The notes under the pieces were generated by a model. The model worked only from the letters and a program-made list of their open reading frames with translations, had not been told where the DNA came from and ran no database searches. The position numbers and the translations under genes are program-made. From Porphyra umbilicalis (lineage: Eukaryota; Rhodophyta; Bangiophyceae; Bangiales; Bangiaceae), in contig KV918814.1 of the NCBI GenBank assembly GCA_002049455.2, positions 95,967-159,966 of the forward strand: a stretch of 64,000 bases of DNA. The letters run 5' to 3'. Positions 1 through 10,266 of this stretch are shown in pieces (within the stretch, counting starts at the first letter, position 1; each line of letters begins with the position of its first letter).

Positions 1-749
1 TTGCCGTTGTTTGGCGCATGGAGGAGGTGCCCTCTATACCCCAGTGCTCCTTGACGCGGTGGGGTTGCAAAAGGGTGGCGTGGTGTTTTGAGAGCGTTGG
101 AGCGGAGTGGCCTGTCCTGGCTCGCGTTCCACTGTCAAGTGTGCGAAGGGTCGAGCACGTCGTACCTGACTTCCAAGACCTCGGTGACCGGCACGGCCTG
201 CGCGCTGTGCCCTCGAACACCCCGGACACTGCTGGCGAGCGTCACGCCGCACGTTTCTTCACGAACGCATTCCACCCTTTTACTTCCCGTGCTCTCAATC
301 CGAGCAGCTGATGCGCGGGTCATTCTGGCGGGACGAGCAGCGCAACGCTTACGTCGTGCAGACGCTTCCTTGGTGGCCGGTGCTGGTACTCGCGGCTGCG
401 TTGGCGACGGGTCGGTTGGCGGGTGCCAGCTTCTGGGTTGGCCGCGGGGCGGTGGGGTGCTGGTGGGGCTGTCTGGTGGGGCTGCGTGGAGGTGGGCACC
501 CTTGGGCGAGTGCGCCGCTTGCGGCGGGTGTTGATGACGGGTGTTGGCGGTGGCCGCTGCCGCCGCCACTACCACTGTCATTATCACTGCCGCTGCCGCG
601 ACTGCCACCACTTCCACCACCGCTGGCACCGCTGTGGTGCAACAGCGGCGACGACGGACCGTTTGGCGCCGACCGCACCACGCCGCCGCCGCCAGGCGTG
701 CTTGCTGCCGCCACCCCGCAGCCACCGCCACCGACGCCCACCACCTGCG

Positions 750-815
750 GCGGCAGCGGCGGCGGCGGCAGCGGCGGCGGCGGCAGCGGCGGCGGCGGCA
801 GCGGCGGCGGCGGCG
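750..815. repeat. 15-bp GGCAGCGGCGGCGGC minisatellite
   Basis: About four tandem copies of a 15-bp unit, GGCAGC followed by GGC triplets. On the minus strand it would read as a Pro-Pro-Pro-Pro-Leu-type repeat. The unit length keeps any reading frame open. Confidence 0.8.
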
Positions 816-984
816 GGTGGTGGTAGTGCACCCACCCCCCCCCTCCCGTCGGCCACGCGGTCACGGTCAAGTAGGAGAGCGCTTCGGGCGGGTACCCGCC
901 GCCCCCCCCCACCCCCGGGTAGGCCCCCATGGGCGGCGACGGCGGCGGCGGCGGGCGGTAAGGGCGGCCACCCCCCCGCGCCGC

Positions 985-1165
985 TTGTGGTGGGTGTTGG
1001 TGGCGGGTGTTGGCGCCGGGTGTTGGCGGTGGGGCTTGTGGTGGATGTTGGTGGCGGGTGTTGGTCGGCGCCGGGTGTTGGTGGTGGGGCTGTTGGTGGG
1101 CGCCGGGTGTTGGCGGTGGGGCTGTTGGAGGAGGTTGGTGGCGGGTGCTGGCGGTGGTGCTGTTC
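985..1165. repeat. Degenerate GGGTGTTGGYGG minisatellite
   Basis: Repeated GGGTGTTGG and GGGGCTGTTGG blocks, separated by GCGCCG, follow each other with irregular spacing of about 20-40 bp. The strand is strongly purine/T asymmetric and could form G-quadruplexes. No gene is supported here. Confidence 0.7.
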
Positions 1166-2854
1166 GTGCGTCTGCACGTGACGTCGTGTAGGGTGAGGGT
1201 CGGTCGCGTGAGACGACCCCATGGTCCGTCTTCGCGACGCGGACCGCCACGTCGTAGCTTGCCTTTATCCCTGGCTCCTGCCACTCGTAGTGCAATTTGT
1301 CGGTTAATGGTGGGCCCCCTCTTTATCGTAAGTGCCTTGGCAATGCTCAGAGACAGCCGTGCTCTGTCACAGATGCAGTCCCCAGCAGCGGGCATTCAGT
1401 CCCGCTCTCTCCCGGATTATGGGTCACTATGTAGCTCTGCTGCCTATTCTACGGCTAACCGAGCTAAACCAGCCGTTGCACGCGCCAGGTCCTGGCACAT
1501 GCTCGGACCCCTCACGAGAGAGGTCAACAAACGTGCCGAACGGAATCGCCATCCGCTCGGGGTTTGTTGCCCGAACAAACGGCCAAACGGATCGGCGTGC
1601 CGTTGTCCATTCCCGAACAGGCCATTCCGTTTGGCGTTCCGTTGTGCTGCATCCTTCACCGACGTTCTTGGCTGCATTGCCACGCACGCCCCGGCGCTGG
1701 CGCGTGCCCACCCCGTGGTGGCGCGTAGAGGCCTTGGGGGGGGGGGGGGGGGGCGCCGTCCATGCACGACCGGGGGCTCGGATTGATTATTCTGGGTGTC
1801 GCTCCCCCACCCGTCGCTCGGCCGCGCGCGCGTCGACGCGCTCGCCCCGCCGCCGCGGCCGGCGGCCGCCAGACGGCGGCCGCCGCCGCGCGCGGCCGCC
1901 GTGCACCCGTGGCGGCCGCCGTGCATCCGTGGCGGCCGGCGGCGCGGCGCGCCGACGCGCGCCGCCGCGGCTGCTGACAAGGGCCCGCCCCGCGCCGGCG
2001 CGCGCCGCCGCCGCCCGGCGCCGCCGCTGCCGCGCGCCGCCGCCGGCATGTCGGCGGCGACCGCCGCCGCCTGCCCGCCCTGTCCCTGCGCGCGGGCGGT
2101 GACGCGCCCGCGCGCACGCGCTTCCCCCCGCTCGCGCCAGGCGCGCGTGGGGGCGCCCCTCGGGGGCGGCGTGGCAATGCGAGGGCGCGGGCGCCCGCGT
2201 CACAAGGGCGGGCGCGCGGGTGCGCCGCCGCCGCGGCCGCCGTGGGGCGGGCGCGTCGCCCGCTGCGGGCCCCCCCCCGCGGGCGCGCGGCGGCCGCGAC
2301 GCGCCTGCCATTTGGGGCGCCCGCGGGCGGGCGGGCGGGCAGACGGTCGGGCGCCCACCGCGGGGGGGCCTCTGCCGCCGACGCGTCCGCCGCCCGCCCG
2401 GCGGCGCGGGCGTGCGTGGCGGCCACGGCGGCGGCGGCGGCGGCGCCGTCTGCGGTCCGCCGACGCCGACGGCGGCGGCGCTCCCGCGCGGGCGCGCACG
2501 GGTGCCCCCCCCCCCCCCCCCCCTCCACTACGCCCCTGATCCATCCCGCGCGGCATCCGTCAAGCGCAAGCGCTGCGTCGGGCGGGCCCTCCCCGCCCCC
2601 ACACGCCCCTGCAGACGCCCGCGCCGCCCTTCATGGCAGCGACGGCGGCGGGCACCACGACCGCCACGGCCACGTCGGTGGCCGGCGGCACGCGGTCCCC
2701 GCTAGGCGGGCCAAGACGCGCAGCGGCGGCGGCCGCGGCGGCAGCGGCGGCGGCGCGCGCGGTGGACGGTAGCGGCGGCGGCGGCGGCGGCGGCGGCGGC
2801 TGCGGTGGCCAGGGGACTCGCAGGGTGCCCTACCGGCAGCGGCCGTCGACGCCC

Positions 2855-5545
2855 ATGGCCACGCGGGAAGGTGGCAGGGCGGTGCGGCCGGCGTCGCGCC
2901 GACGGCGCCTACCGGCGGCGGTGGTAGCAGCCACCGCGGCGGCCGTGGCGCTGGCCCTTTCCGCCCCCGTCGGCAGCGTCGCGCCGCTCGTCATCCGTGC
3001 GCCGGTGGTCGCCGTCCCCCCGCCTCCCACCGCGCTCGGCATCACACGCCCGTCGTCGTCCCCCCCCTCCCTCTCGCTGCTGCCGTTGTCCCCCCCCCCC
3101 CCCCCCCATTCCCCAAACGCACACCCGTCGGTTGGCGTGGACGGCGGCAGCGGCGGCGGCGGCGGGGGGTGGCGGCGCCCCCCCTCCCCCGGCCGAGCAC
3201 CTGCGCCTGGCCGTCGCCAAGCTGCGCCTGGAACTCCGCCTCCGCACCGACGAGGCGGAGGCCGCCGCCGCGGAGGAGCAGTACCTCGCCGAGTCGGTGC
3301 GCCTCAAGCGCTCCCAAGTCGACGCGCGCGCGGAGGAGCGCCGCCTCGACGCGACCGCCGCGGGCGACCGCCGCACGCAGCTGGCGGCGGTGGCGGGCGG
3401 CGCGCCCGCCGCCGCGGCCGCCGCCGCCGCGCTCGCCGCCGAGGCGGCGACGTTGACCGCAACGGCGGCGGCGCTGCGGCGGCAGGTGGAGGGGGAGGTA
3501 TCCTCCCGGGCGGTGGTGGCGTCAAAGTTGGCGCGCCTCGGCATGGACGGGTTTGTGGCGGCGCACGCGACGGTCTTGTCGCCAGTCGTGGGGGGGGTGT
3601 TGCGGAAGAGCGCGGAAGCGCTGACCCCGTTTTTTGATACGATTGCGATTGCGGCGGAGAGTACGTTGGGGGGGACGGTTCTGAGGGGGGCCAGGGGGGT
3701 GGGGGGCGGACGGCTGGTGCGCGTTGGGCTGTGGGTGGGGGGGCGTATGCACAGGAGGCGGTACAGGTGCGGGGCGCTCCGTCGGTGGGGTCGTCGCGGC
3801 GGTGGTGTCGGCGTTGGAACCATCCGGGAGTGTCTGTGAGCGTGGAGGGTGCTGGGCGGGCAACGTCTCGTCCGTCGCGTCGTGCAGGTGTGCGGTGCTG
3901 ACCGGCATTGGCGCGGTTTCACCGGGCACCCTTGCTGACGCCATCCCTTGTTCCTCCTTGTCGCGCTTTGGCTTGTTTCTGTGCGCGTTTGTCTGCGTCT
4001 CCCGTTTCCCCGTGGCAGCCAACAACCGTCTGGTCGAGCACGTGGGCGCTGAAATCGACAAGCAGCTGCGGCTGGACGTGGTGCACTCGCCTTTCCTCTC
4101 GGGCATCCTCTTCTACGTGGTGCTGCTCGTCCCCCTCCTGGCCGTCACCACCGTCGCGCGGCGCCTCATCGTCACGTCCGCGTCGTTTAGCGTCTCCCAC
4201 GTCGTCCTCATGTCGACGCTCTACTATGCGGGCGTCTCCCTGCTATGCGTCGCCACCGCCGTGTACACGGGGCGGGACCCGCTGCGGCTCTTTCAGCGAC
4301 GCAACGAGCACGCCTTTGACGCCTTTCTCCTCCTCCTCATGGTCGCCTACGCGTGGCACCTCGGCCTCATGGGCGTGCAAGCGGCGCTGCTGCGGGACGC
4401 CAAAAATTGCAGCCAGCTGCTCGGCTCTGTGGCGGTCGCCGCCCACTTTTACCTCTTTGCATGGCGCAAGGTGTTTCTGGACCAGCGCCCGTCCCTGCCC
4501 CTGTCGGCCTACCTCGTGTACGCGTCGGTGTTTGCGGTGGTGGGCGTGGAGCGCGCGGAGCGCGTCGACCTCCTCCGCTACCTCACCCCGTCGGCGTGGG
4601 CGGCCGGCGCCGACAGGCGCGTCGGGCGTGCCGCAGCCGCCGTTGCGGCGGCGCTGCCACCCGCCACCCGCGTCGGCCTCCGCGCCCTCCTCCGCCGCGC
4701 GCGGCTGGTGGTGCGGGCGGTCGTGCCGCGCGCCGCCGCCGACGGGGGCCACGCGGGCACGACGGGCGGCGACACGGGCGGCCGCCGGCTGGCCGCCTCT
4801 GCCTCCTCCTCTGCCCGCCGCGTCGTGGCGGGCGGGGAGCGGGGGCCCCCTCGGACGGCTGGACGAGCGGCGACGATGGGGGCGGCGGGCGGCCGCGGTC
4901 GGGCAGCCGCCACTGGGAGACCCGCCCGCCGTCGCGGGGCGGCAGCGTCGGCGGCGGCCGCCCGTCGGCAGGCGCCACGGGCGGCGGCCGCCGCGACAGC
5001 GTCGGACGCGACGGCGTCGGCCGCGGCGGCAGTGCCGGCCGGCGCTCGCGTGCGAGCAGCGGCGGCGGGGACGGCGGCGCGCTCGCCTTTTTTGCGGGCC
5101 GCAACGAGCGGACGGCGCGGTCGGGCAGCCGCGGACGGCGGTCGGGCTCGGAGCGGGCGCGGTCGGGCTCCCGGCGGCGGGGGGGGGGCGCGCCGTGGAG
5201 CTCGGCCACAGTGGGGGGGACAGCGACGAGGGGGGGGTCGTCCCCGACCGGCGGGTCGCGTCGGGGCGGGGTGGGGGCGGCGCCGCCGCCGACGGCCGCG
5301 GGGTGACGGCGCTCGCCTCGTACCTGTACCGCCTGGGCAGCGGTGATTTGGAGGCGGGGGTGGGGGGGGGGAGCGCCGCCGCCGCTGACGGTGCCGGCGG
5401 GGATGCGGCCGTAGCTAGGAGAAGCGGGCGCCGTCGGAAGGCGCGGGGGGTGGGCCGTGGCGGTTCCTCGCCCGACCAGGTGGTGTGCCACCACCGCGGG
5501 TGGTCACGCGATTGGCGATGTTCGCAGTGTGTCGGCCGGGATTGA
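2855..5545 (+). CDS. Coiled-coil and multi-pass membrane protein, one intron (unknown function)
   Basis: I do not recognise the family. From the ATG at 2855 the protein begins with a basic stretch and an Ala/Val-rich hydrophobic segment (signal- or anchor-like), then a Pro/Gly linker, then a charged, probably coiled-coil region (about 3200-3500) rich in Glu, Arg, Leu and Ala. Exon 1 ends at 3660; a 358-bp intron (3661-4018, GTACGT donor, pyrimidine-rich tract and CAG acceptor) joins in frame to exon 2 at 4019. Exon 2 encodes about five hydrophobic segments between 4090 and 4550, then a Ser/Arg/Gly-rich tail. Frame changes are needed in the N-terminal homopolymers (C tract near 3092-3107 and a second tract), near 4850 and near 5184, so the start, tail and stop at 5543-5545 are provisional. 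The hydrophobic core is the firmest part. The gene converges with the minus-strand gene ending at 5921. Confidence 0.55.
3661..4018 (+). other. Spliceosomal intron
   Basis: The donor reads GAGA|GTACGT and the acceptor follows a long pyrimidine-rich tract ending GGCAG|CC. Removal joins a codon split after its first base (A + CC) and links the helical domain in frame with the membrane domain. Splicing is inferred, not observed. It is the only intron supported in this window. Confidence 0.65.
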
Positions 5546-5920
5546 GGCGGGGGCGCGACGCGGCGTTGCCAGACACTGGCTGTCTGCGGTTTGGGTGCCG
5601 TATCCCCTCGGCCCCAGGCTCTGCTCGACCCGCTGCCGTCCCGTGCCGGCCCCGCCACGTGCCCGCATCGTATCCAAATCGTATTCTGCTCCTACTATGT
5701 GCAGCGCCGAGGCTGGTGCCTCCCGCAAACAACAAACAACAAACAGTCAATACGTCGCACCCCCCCGCCCAAAGAGTCCCCCGCCTATGTGCACTGTCGC
5801 GCCGAGACGGGCCGCCGCCGCCCCCGCCGGGTGCGGCCCACCCCAAAGAGTTGCAGCCGCCGCCCCCCCCACCGGCTGCCGGCCGGCGCCGCCCCCCCCG
5901 CGGTGCCGGCGCGCGAGCCC
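5546..5920. other. Short intergenic region between convergent genes
   Basis: This is the 3' side of both flanking genes. The part from 5640 to 5770 is less GC-rich (AAACAACAAACAACAAACAG near 5728) and may contain 3' UTR sequence. No poly(A) signal was recognised with confidence. Confidence 0.4.
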
Positions 5921-8296
5921 TCACGGCGGCGCCGTGCCGCGGCGGCCGCCCCCCGGTGCGGGGGCGGCGCCCCCCCCCCCCCACCAGCCTCCCCACGGCC
6001 CCACCGCCGCCGCCGGCACCGTCGGCACCGACGCGGAGCGGTGGAGCTTGCGCACCTGCGCCGCCGCCACCGCCCGCACCGCGCGGCGCGTCATGTCCGC
6101 GTCGGCCGCCAAGTCCAAGTGGCGCTCCCCGAGCGGCGACGCCGACGACGCTGCCGCCGCGGCGGCGGCGGCGGCGACAGCAGCAGAGGCGGTGGGGGTG
6201 CCCCCACCCGCGCCGGAGAGGGCGGGCGACGCCGACGGGGCGCCGCCGACGGGCACGGCCGCTGCGGCAGCGGCGGCAAACGCCGCCCACGCCATCCCAT
6301 TGTCGGTCGCACCGCCCGACGCCACAGGCCGCGGCGCCGACGCGGGCCGCTGCAGGCCACGCACGGGCGTCACGGCGGCGCCGCGGCCGCCGTCACCGCC
6401 GCCGCCACCGCCGCTGCAGGCGCCCCCCCCGCTGGCCGGGGACCCCCCCCCCCCGTCGGCCTCGACGAGCCCCGCGTCGCGCGCCGCCGCGCAAATGAGC
6501 GCGAGGAGCACTGGCGGCAACGGCGGGAGCGTCAGGCGGAGGGCGTCAAAGGGCGGCGCGGGCACGCCACGCAGCACCTGCCGCAGGTAGTTTGGGCTCT
6601 TGACGCCCGCCGCGGCGAGCGCCGCCGCCGCCGCGCCGAGGTCGTCGGGCTCCGAGCCGAGCTCGGGGCTGTAGCGTGAGAGCCACGCCGCCCAGTCGTA
6701 GGTCACGCCGCTGGTGGCGGCAGCGGCGGCAGCGACAGCGGGGGCGGCGGCGCCACCGCCGCCGCCGCCCCCACCGTCGCCGCCGTTTGTCGGCGGGAGG
6801 AGTAGCGGCGACGCAGTCGTCACGGCACGGTCGGCGTTTGCCGGCGTGGCGCCCGCGGCGCCGGCGGGGTGGCTGTCTGCCGAGTGCGGGGACAGGGAGC
6901 GGCGGCTGCGGCCACCGTCACCGTCGATGCCACCGCCGCCATGGCCCGACGGCCACCCGCCACGGGCGCCGCCCCAACCGCCGACGCCGCCGCCGCCAGC
7001 AGTCGCCTCGGGCGGTCGCCCCCCCCCCTCGGCGGGTCCCGCCCAGGCGCGCCCCGCTGCCGCGTCAGCCACCGCCGCCGCCGCCCGCAGTGCCCACGAT
7101 GCGGGGCCGCCGCCCCCATTCGCCACCGGCGACGTGACGGCGCCCGCCGCCAACGGCGTCACCGTCGCCGGTGCGGCGGCGCGGCGCCACCCGAGGGCGC
7201 CACCCGACCGCCCCGGCGGCGCGCTCGACCAGCGCGCGGCCGACGAGGAGCGCGCCGACGCGGCCGACGCGGCGGGCTTGGACGCGCTGGCGACCGCCGG
7301 GAGCGACGCGTACGGCATCCCCGTCGTGGCGCCCCCGGCGCCGCCGGCGACGCCACCGCCGCCCCTCGCGCCGCTGCCGCCGCCGCCGCCCCCACCGCCA
7401 CGACTGCCGACGCGGCCGACGCGGCCGCCGGCCGCCGCCGCGTCTGGTGGCAATACGGTCAGCGGTGGCAGTGGGGAGGCGGTCGCCTTGGCCCCCCCGC
7501 GCCCGAGAGAGAAGCGCGACAGGAAGCCGCGGGCGCCGACGCCGGCCACCGGCGTGGGCGCGGGTGCCACCGCTGCCGCCGTCGCCGCCGCCGCAAAGCC
7601 GGCAGGCGTGGGCGGCGGCGGCGGTGGGGTCGACGCGCGGGGTGGCGGCCGCGGTGCGGGCGTCGGCGCGGGCGTCGGCAGTGGCACGGGTCGCGCCGGC
7701 GGCGGGGCAGCCGCCACCGTCGGCACCGCCGACAGGGCCGGTGGCGGGACGACCAGTGGCAGACGCCGCGGCGGCAGCCGGCGGTCGCCCCCCTCGCCGT
7801 CGACGGCTGCGGCGGGTCGGCTCGGCAGGGACCCGGCACCACCGCCTCGACTTGCTGCGGGTGCGGCGTTGGCGGCGGCGGCGGCGGCAGCCTCAGCGGC
7901 GGCAGCCGCCCCGCCCCCTCCGCCCCAACGGTCATGGGTGGTGGGCCAGCCCAGGCCTTGGGCGGCGACCACCTGTGCGGCAGCGAGGAGGGAGAGGATG
8001 CGCGGGTCCCGCCGCGCCGGCGGGCTGCCCCCGCCCGCCCCGTCGGCGGGCGGCTCACGGCCGCGCTTCCCCGCGGGCGTGCCGCCGCCGCCATTGCCTC
8101 CGCCGCCGCCGCCGCCGCTGCCGCCGCCGTCGCCGTCGCCGTCGCAGCCGCCGCCACCGCCGCCGCCACTGCCGCTGTATCCCGGGGGTGAGGGTAGGGG
8201 TAGGCCGTCGCCGGTGCCCCCACTCCCCCCCCCCCCCCCACCGCCGCCGCCGCCGCCGCCGCCGTCCGCCTCTGCGCCGGCGCCGTTCGACTCCAT
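5921..8296 (-). CDS. Large low-complexity protein with one compact conserved-looking segment
   Basis: The function is unknown. The frame is open for 791 codons from the ATG at 8296-8294 (reading MESNGAGAEADGG) to the TGA at 5923-5921. An ATG-less upstream extension exists, but this ATG begins the plausible protein. Most of the chain is Gly, Ala, Pro and Ser runs. A segment near 6480-6700 differs: it reads YDWAAWLSRYSPELGSEPDD, continues through an NYLRQVLRGVPAPPFDALRL stretch, and looks helical and globular. Near the C-terminus is a basic, Ser-containing stretch (KLHRSASVPTVPA). No signal peptide or membrane segment is visible. The overlapping plus-strand frames of similar length are Pro/Arg-rich and lack any ordered segment, so the minus strand is preferred. 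A scaffold or nuclear regulatory role is possible but is a guess. Confidence 0.5.
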   Translation of the reverse strand: MESNGAGAEADGGGGGGGGGGGGGSGGTGDGLPLPSPPGYSGSGGGGGGGCDGDGDGGGSGGGGGGGNGGGGTPAGKRGREPPADGAGGGSPPARRDPRILSLLAAAQVVAAQGLGWPTTHDRWGGGGGAAAAAEAAAAAAANAAPAASRGGGAGSLPSRPAAAVDGEGGDRRLPPRRLPLVVPPPALSAVPTVAAAPPPARPVPLPTPAPTPAPRPPPRASTPPPPPPTPAGFAAAATAAAVAPAPTPVAGVGARGFLSRFSLGRGGAKATASPLPPLTVLPPDAAAAGGRVGRVGSRGGGGGGGGSGARGGGGVAGGAGGATTGMPYASLPAVASASKPAASAASARSSSAARWSSAPPGRSGGALGWRRAAAPATVTPLAAGAVTSPVANGGGGPASWALRAAAAVADAAAGRAWAGPAEGGGRPPEATAGGGGVGGWGGARGGWPSGHGGGGIDGDGGRSRRSLSPHSADSHPAGAAGATPANADRAVTTASPLLLPPTNGGDGGGGGGGGAAAPAVAAAAAATSGVTYDWAAWLSRYSPELGSEPDDLGAAAAALAAAGVKSPNYLRQVLRGVPAPPFDALRLTLPPLPPVLLALICAAARDAGLVEADGGGGSPASGGGACSGGGGGGDGGRGAAVTPVRGLQRPASAPRPVASGGATDNGMAWAAFAAAAAAAVPVGGAPSASPALSGAGGGTPTASAAVAAAAAAAAASSASPLGERHLDLAADADMTRRAVRAVAAAQVRKLHRSASVPTVPAAAVGPWGGWWGGGGAAPAPGGGRRGTAPP

Positions 8297-9858
8297 CGGC
8301 CGCCGTGGCGCGCGGCGGCGCTGCCGCCGCGGCGGAGGCGCGACGCCCCGGATGGGCACGGGCGGCGCCGTTGTGGCGGCACGGCGACCGCAGGCGACGG
8401 TCGGTCGTCACGGGGGGGCGGGCGGCTGCGCGCAGCGGGCGGTGGCCGCCAGCGCGGGGGTCGGGGGGGGTGCGTGCCGCCGCCGCCACCGCCACCACCA
8501 GCCGCCGACAACGCCGTCGCCGCCGTCGCCGCCGTCGCCGCCGCCGCCGCTGTGCGACGTGCGGGCGCCGTCGTGGCAGGGGTAGAGACGGCGACGGGGA
8601 TGACGGCGGGGTGGGGGGGGGCGTGGGGGGGCGGGGGGGGCGGGAGGGACGTGTCGCCGACGGCTCTGGGGATTGGGCGGCGCCCGCCACGCGACGCCCC
8701 GCGGATCCGTGCGCCCGCCTGTGGGGCGGAGAATCTAGGCCGGTGGCGGGCAGACGCGTACGCGCACAGCATTCAATATGGTAGAGCCGCCCAGATGCAG
8801 TCGAAGCGACCTCAAACGGGGCGCCGCGCGCGCGTTGGAGGGCGCCCGCGCCGCGCCCATGCCGCCGCGGCCCGCCCGTCTGTCTGTCGGCAGGCGCGGC
8901 GCCCGTGACCGTCGCGTTGGCCGAGGCCGACGCCCCTGGCGGCTCGTGGTGGGGAGACACCATTGGCGAATTGGATTTTCCCGCACAAGGCCGCTGCGGG
9001 CGCTCGCGTCCGCGGGCAGTGGCGGTGACTGCTGCCAGCAGAGGGGTTCGCACTGCCACGCCGCCCCCCCCCCCCCCCCCCTCCCCCCCCCGCCCGCCCC
9101 CCCCCACCCGACATCTGTGCGGCGTGCACAACGCGGCGGGGCGGTCCCGTCGCCCTCCAAGGCCCCACCGGGGTTTGGGGATAGCGGCGGCCCCGCGTGG
9201 CACGCGGGGCGGGGCGAGCAGCGTCGGCCGCGCCCGACTTGCATGGCAACGGGACGGGGAGCGCCGACGCCGCGCGCCGCGACCCCGGTCGCCTTCCAAG
9301 CCCCCGCCCACCCCGCGGGGGCGCTCCCATGCGCCCCGGGCTCCACGGGTCGCGGGGACGGGGGAAAGCCGGCAGCCTTCGTAGCGAGCCCTTTGGGCAA
9401 GGGGGGGGGGGGAGAGGAGACGGCGACTGGGCCCCCCCCCCATGGGTGGGATGGCGCCTCTGGCCAGTTGCATGTCGACGCTAATTGCATGCGTTGGGCG
9501 CCTGGGCATGCAAGCCGTGGCCCCGCCGCCGCGTCAGCCGCGCCCGCGGGGGTGCGCGCCGCGGTGCTCCCGCGGTTGGCCACGGCGGCAGCGTGCCGGC
9601 CGCGGGTCGTGCCGGCCGGCACGGCCGGCGGGCAATCCCGCGGGCAACCAGACGCTGCGGACAAGGGGGGCGCCAACGGCAGCGCGCCGTGCTTTGCGAG
9701 GCGCCAGCTCGGGCCACAGTGTGCGGCTCGGATGCATGCTTCGTGGGCCTCGTGGAAGGCACGGGATCTGTTTCTTGTGGTTGCTGCATGCAAGTCGAGC
9801 GATGACGTGATCCACGGCCATCGCATTCTACCTTTGCGGGAAGATATGCTGTATCCTA
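8297..9858. other. Intergenic region, no supported gene
   Basis: This lies upstream of the minus-strand gene starting at 8296. It is GC-rich with long C runs (9063-9080 and 9100-9108) and a G run near 9401. Open frames across it change composition repeatedly and run into the palindromic element at 9859, which argues against a coding role. Confidence 0.4.
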
Positions 9859-9990
9859 CAGCCGTTCTCCCAAAAATCCCGCACTCCAACTGTTGCAAAA
9901 GAGTTCCAAATCGGGCTCTGCGGAGTCGTAGAGGCCGATTTGGAACTCTTTTGCAACTGTTGGAGTGCGGGATTTTTTGGAGAACGGCTG
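9859..9990. mobile_element. 132-bp palindromic MITE flanked by TA
   Basis: Two arms of about 58 bp are near-perfect reverse complements around a short GC-rich centre (about 9918-9935). The ends read CAGCCGTTCTCC and its complement. The dinucleotide TA lies immediately outside both ends (9857-9858 and 9991-9992), as expected for the TA target duplication of Tc1/mariner-type MITEs. The element has no coding capacity. Confidence 0.8.
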
Positions 9991-10266
9991 TAATTGATAG
10001 AAACAAAAAAAGGGGCACGTTACAATACACGACGCTGCGCGCGTGGCGCAGCGGGCGAGCCGATGCCGACGGTGCGTCCGTGCCAGCGTGGAAACGGCCA
10101 GCGCGACGGGCGGCGGCGGCCACTGCCACTCCTATGACCCTGCACAAAACTAGACGCTGATGGCCACGAGTGCCGTGCCGCAAACAGCCCCCCAAAACCA
10201 GAGCCGGCCGCCATGCCACCCCAGGCGCAGCCGCCCGCCGCGGCGCCCCGCCCCCCCGCCGCCCCC

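Larger units (their letters stand above)
1..2854. other. GC-rich low-complexity stretch without a supported gene
   Basis: Open frames overlap on both strands because stop codons are rare at this GC content, and none shows a recognisable domain. A proline-rich minus-strand frame (about 349-930) owes its composition to the local repeats and is not claimed as a gene. Positions 1790-2500 are almost only G and C, with a G run at 1736-1753 and a C run at 2505-2523; this could be a CpG-island-like promoter region for the plus-strand gene that follows, but no promoter element was recognised. Confidence 0.5.

Noticed and set aside
6714-8585. Long plus-strand frame opposite the 5921-8296 gene
   Set aside because: Only Pro/Arg/Ala low complexity; the minus-strand frame has an ordered segment and a better start.
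8778-10160. Long plus-strand open frame across 8778-10160
   Set aside because: It runs through the palindromic MITE and through homopolymer repeats with changing composition and no domain.
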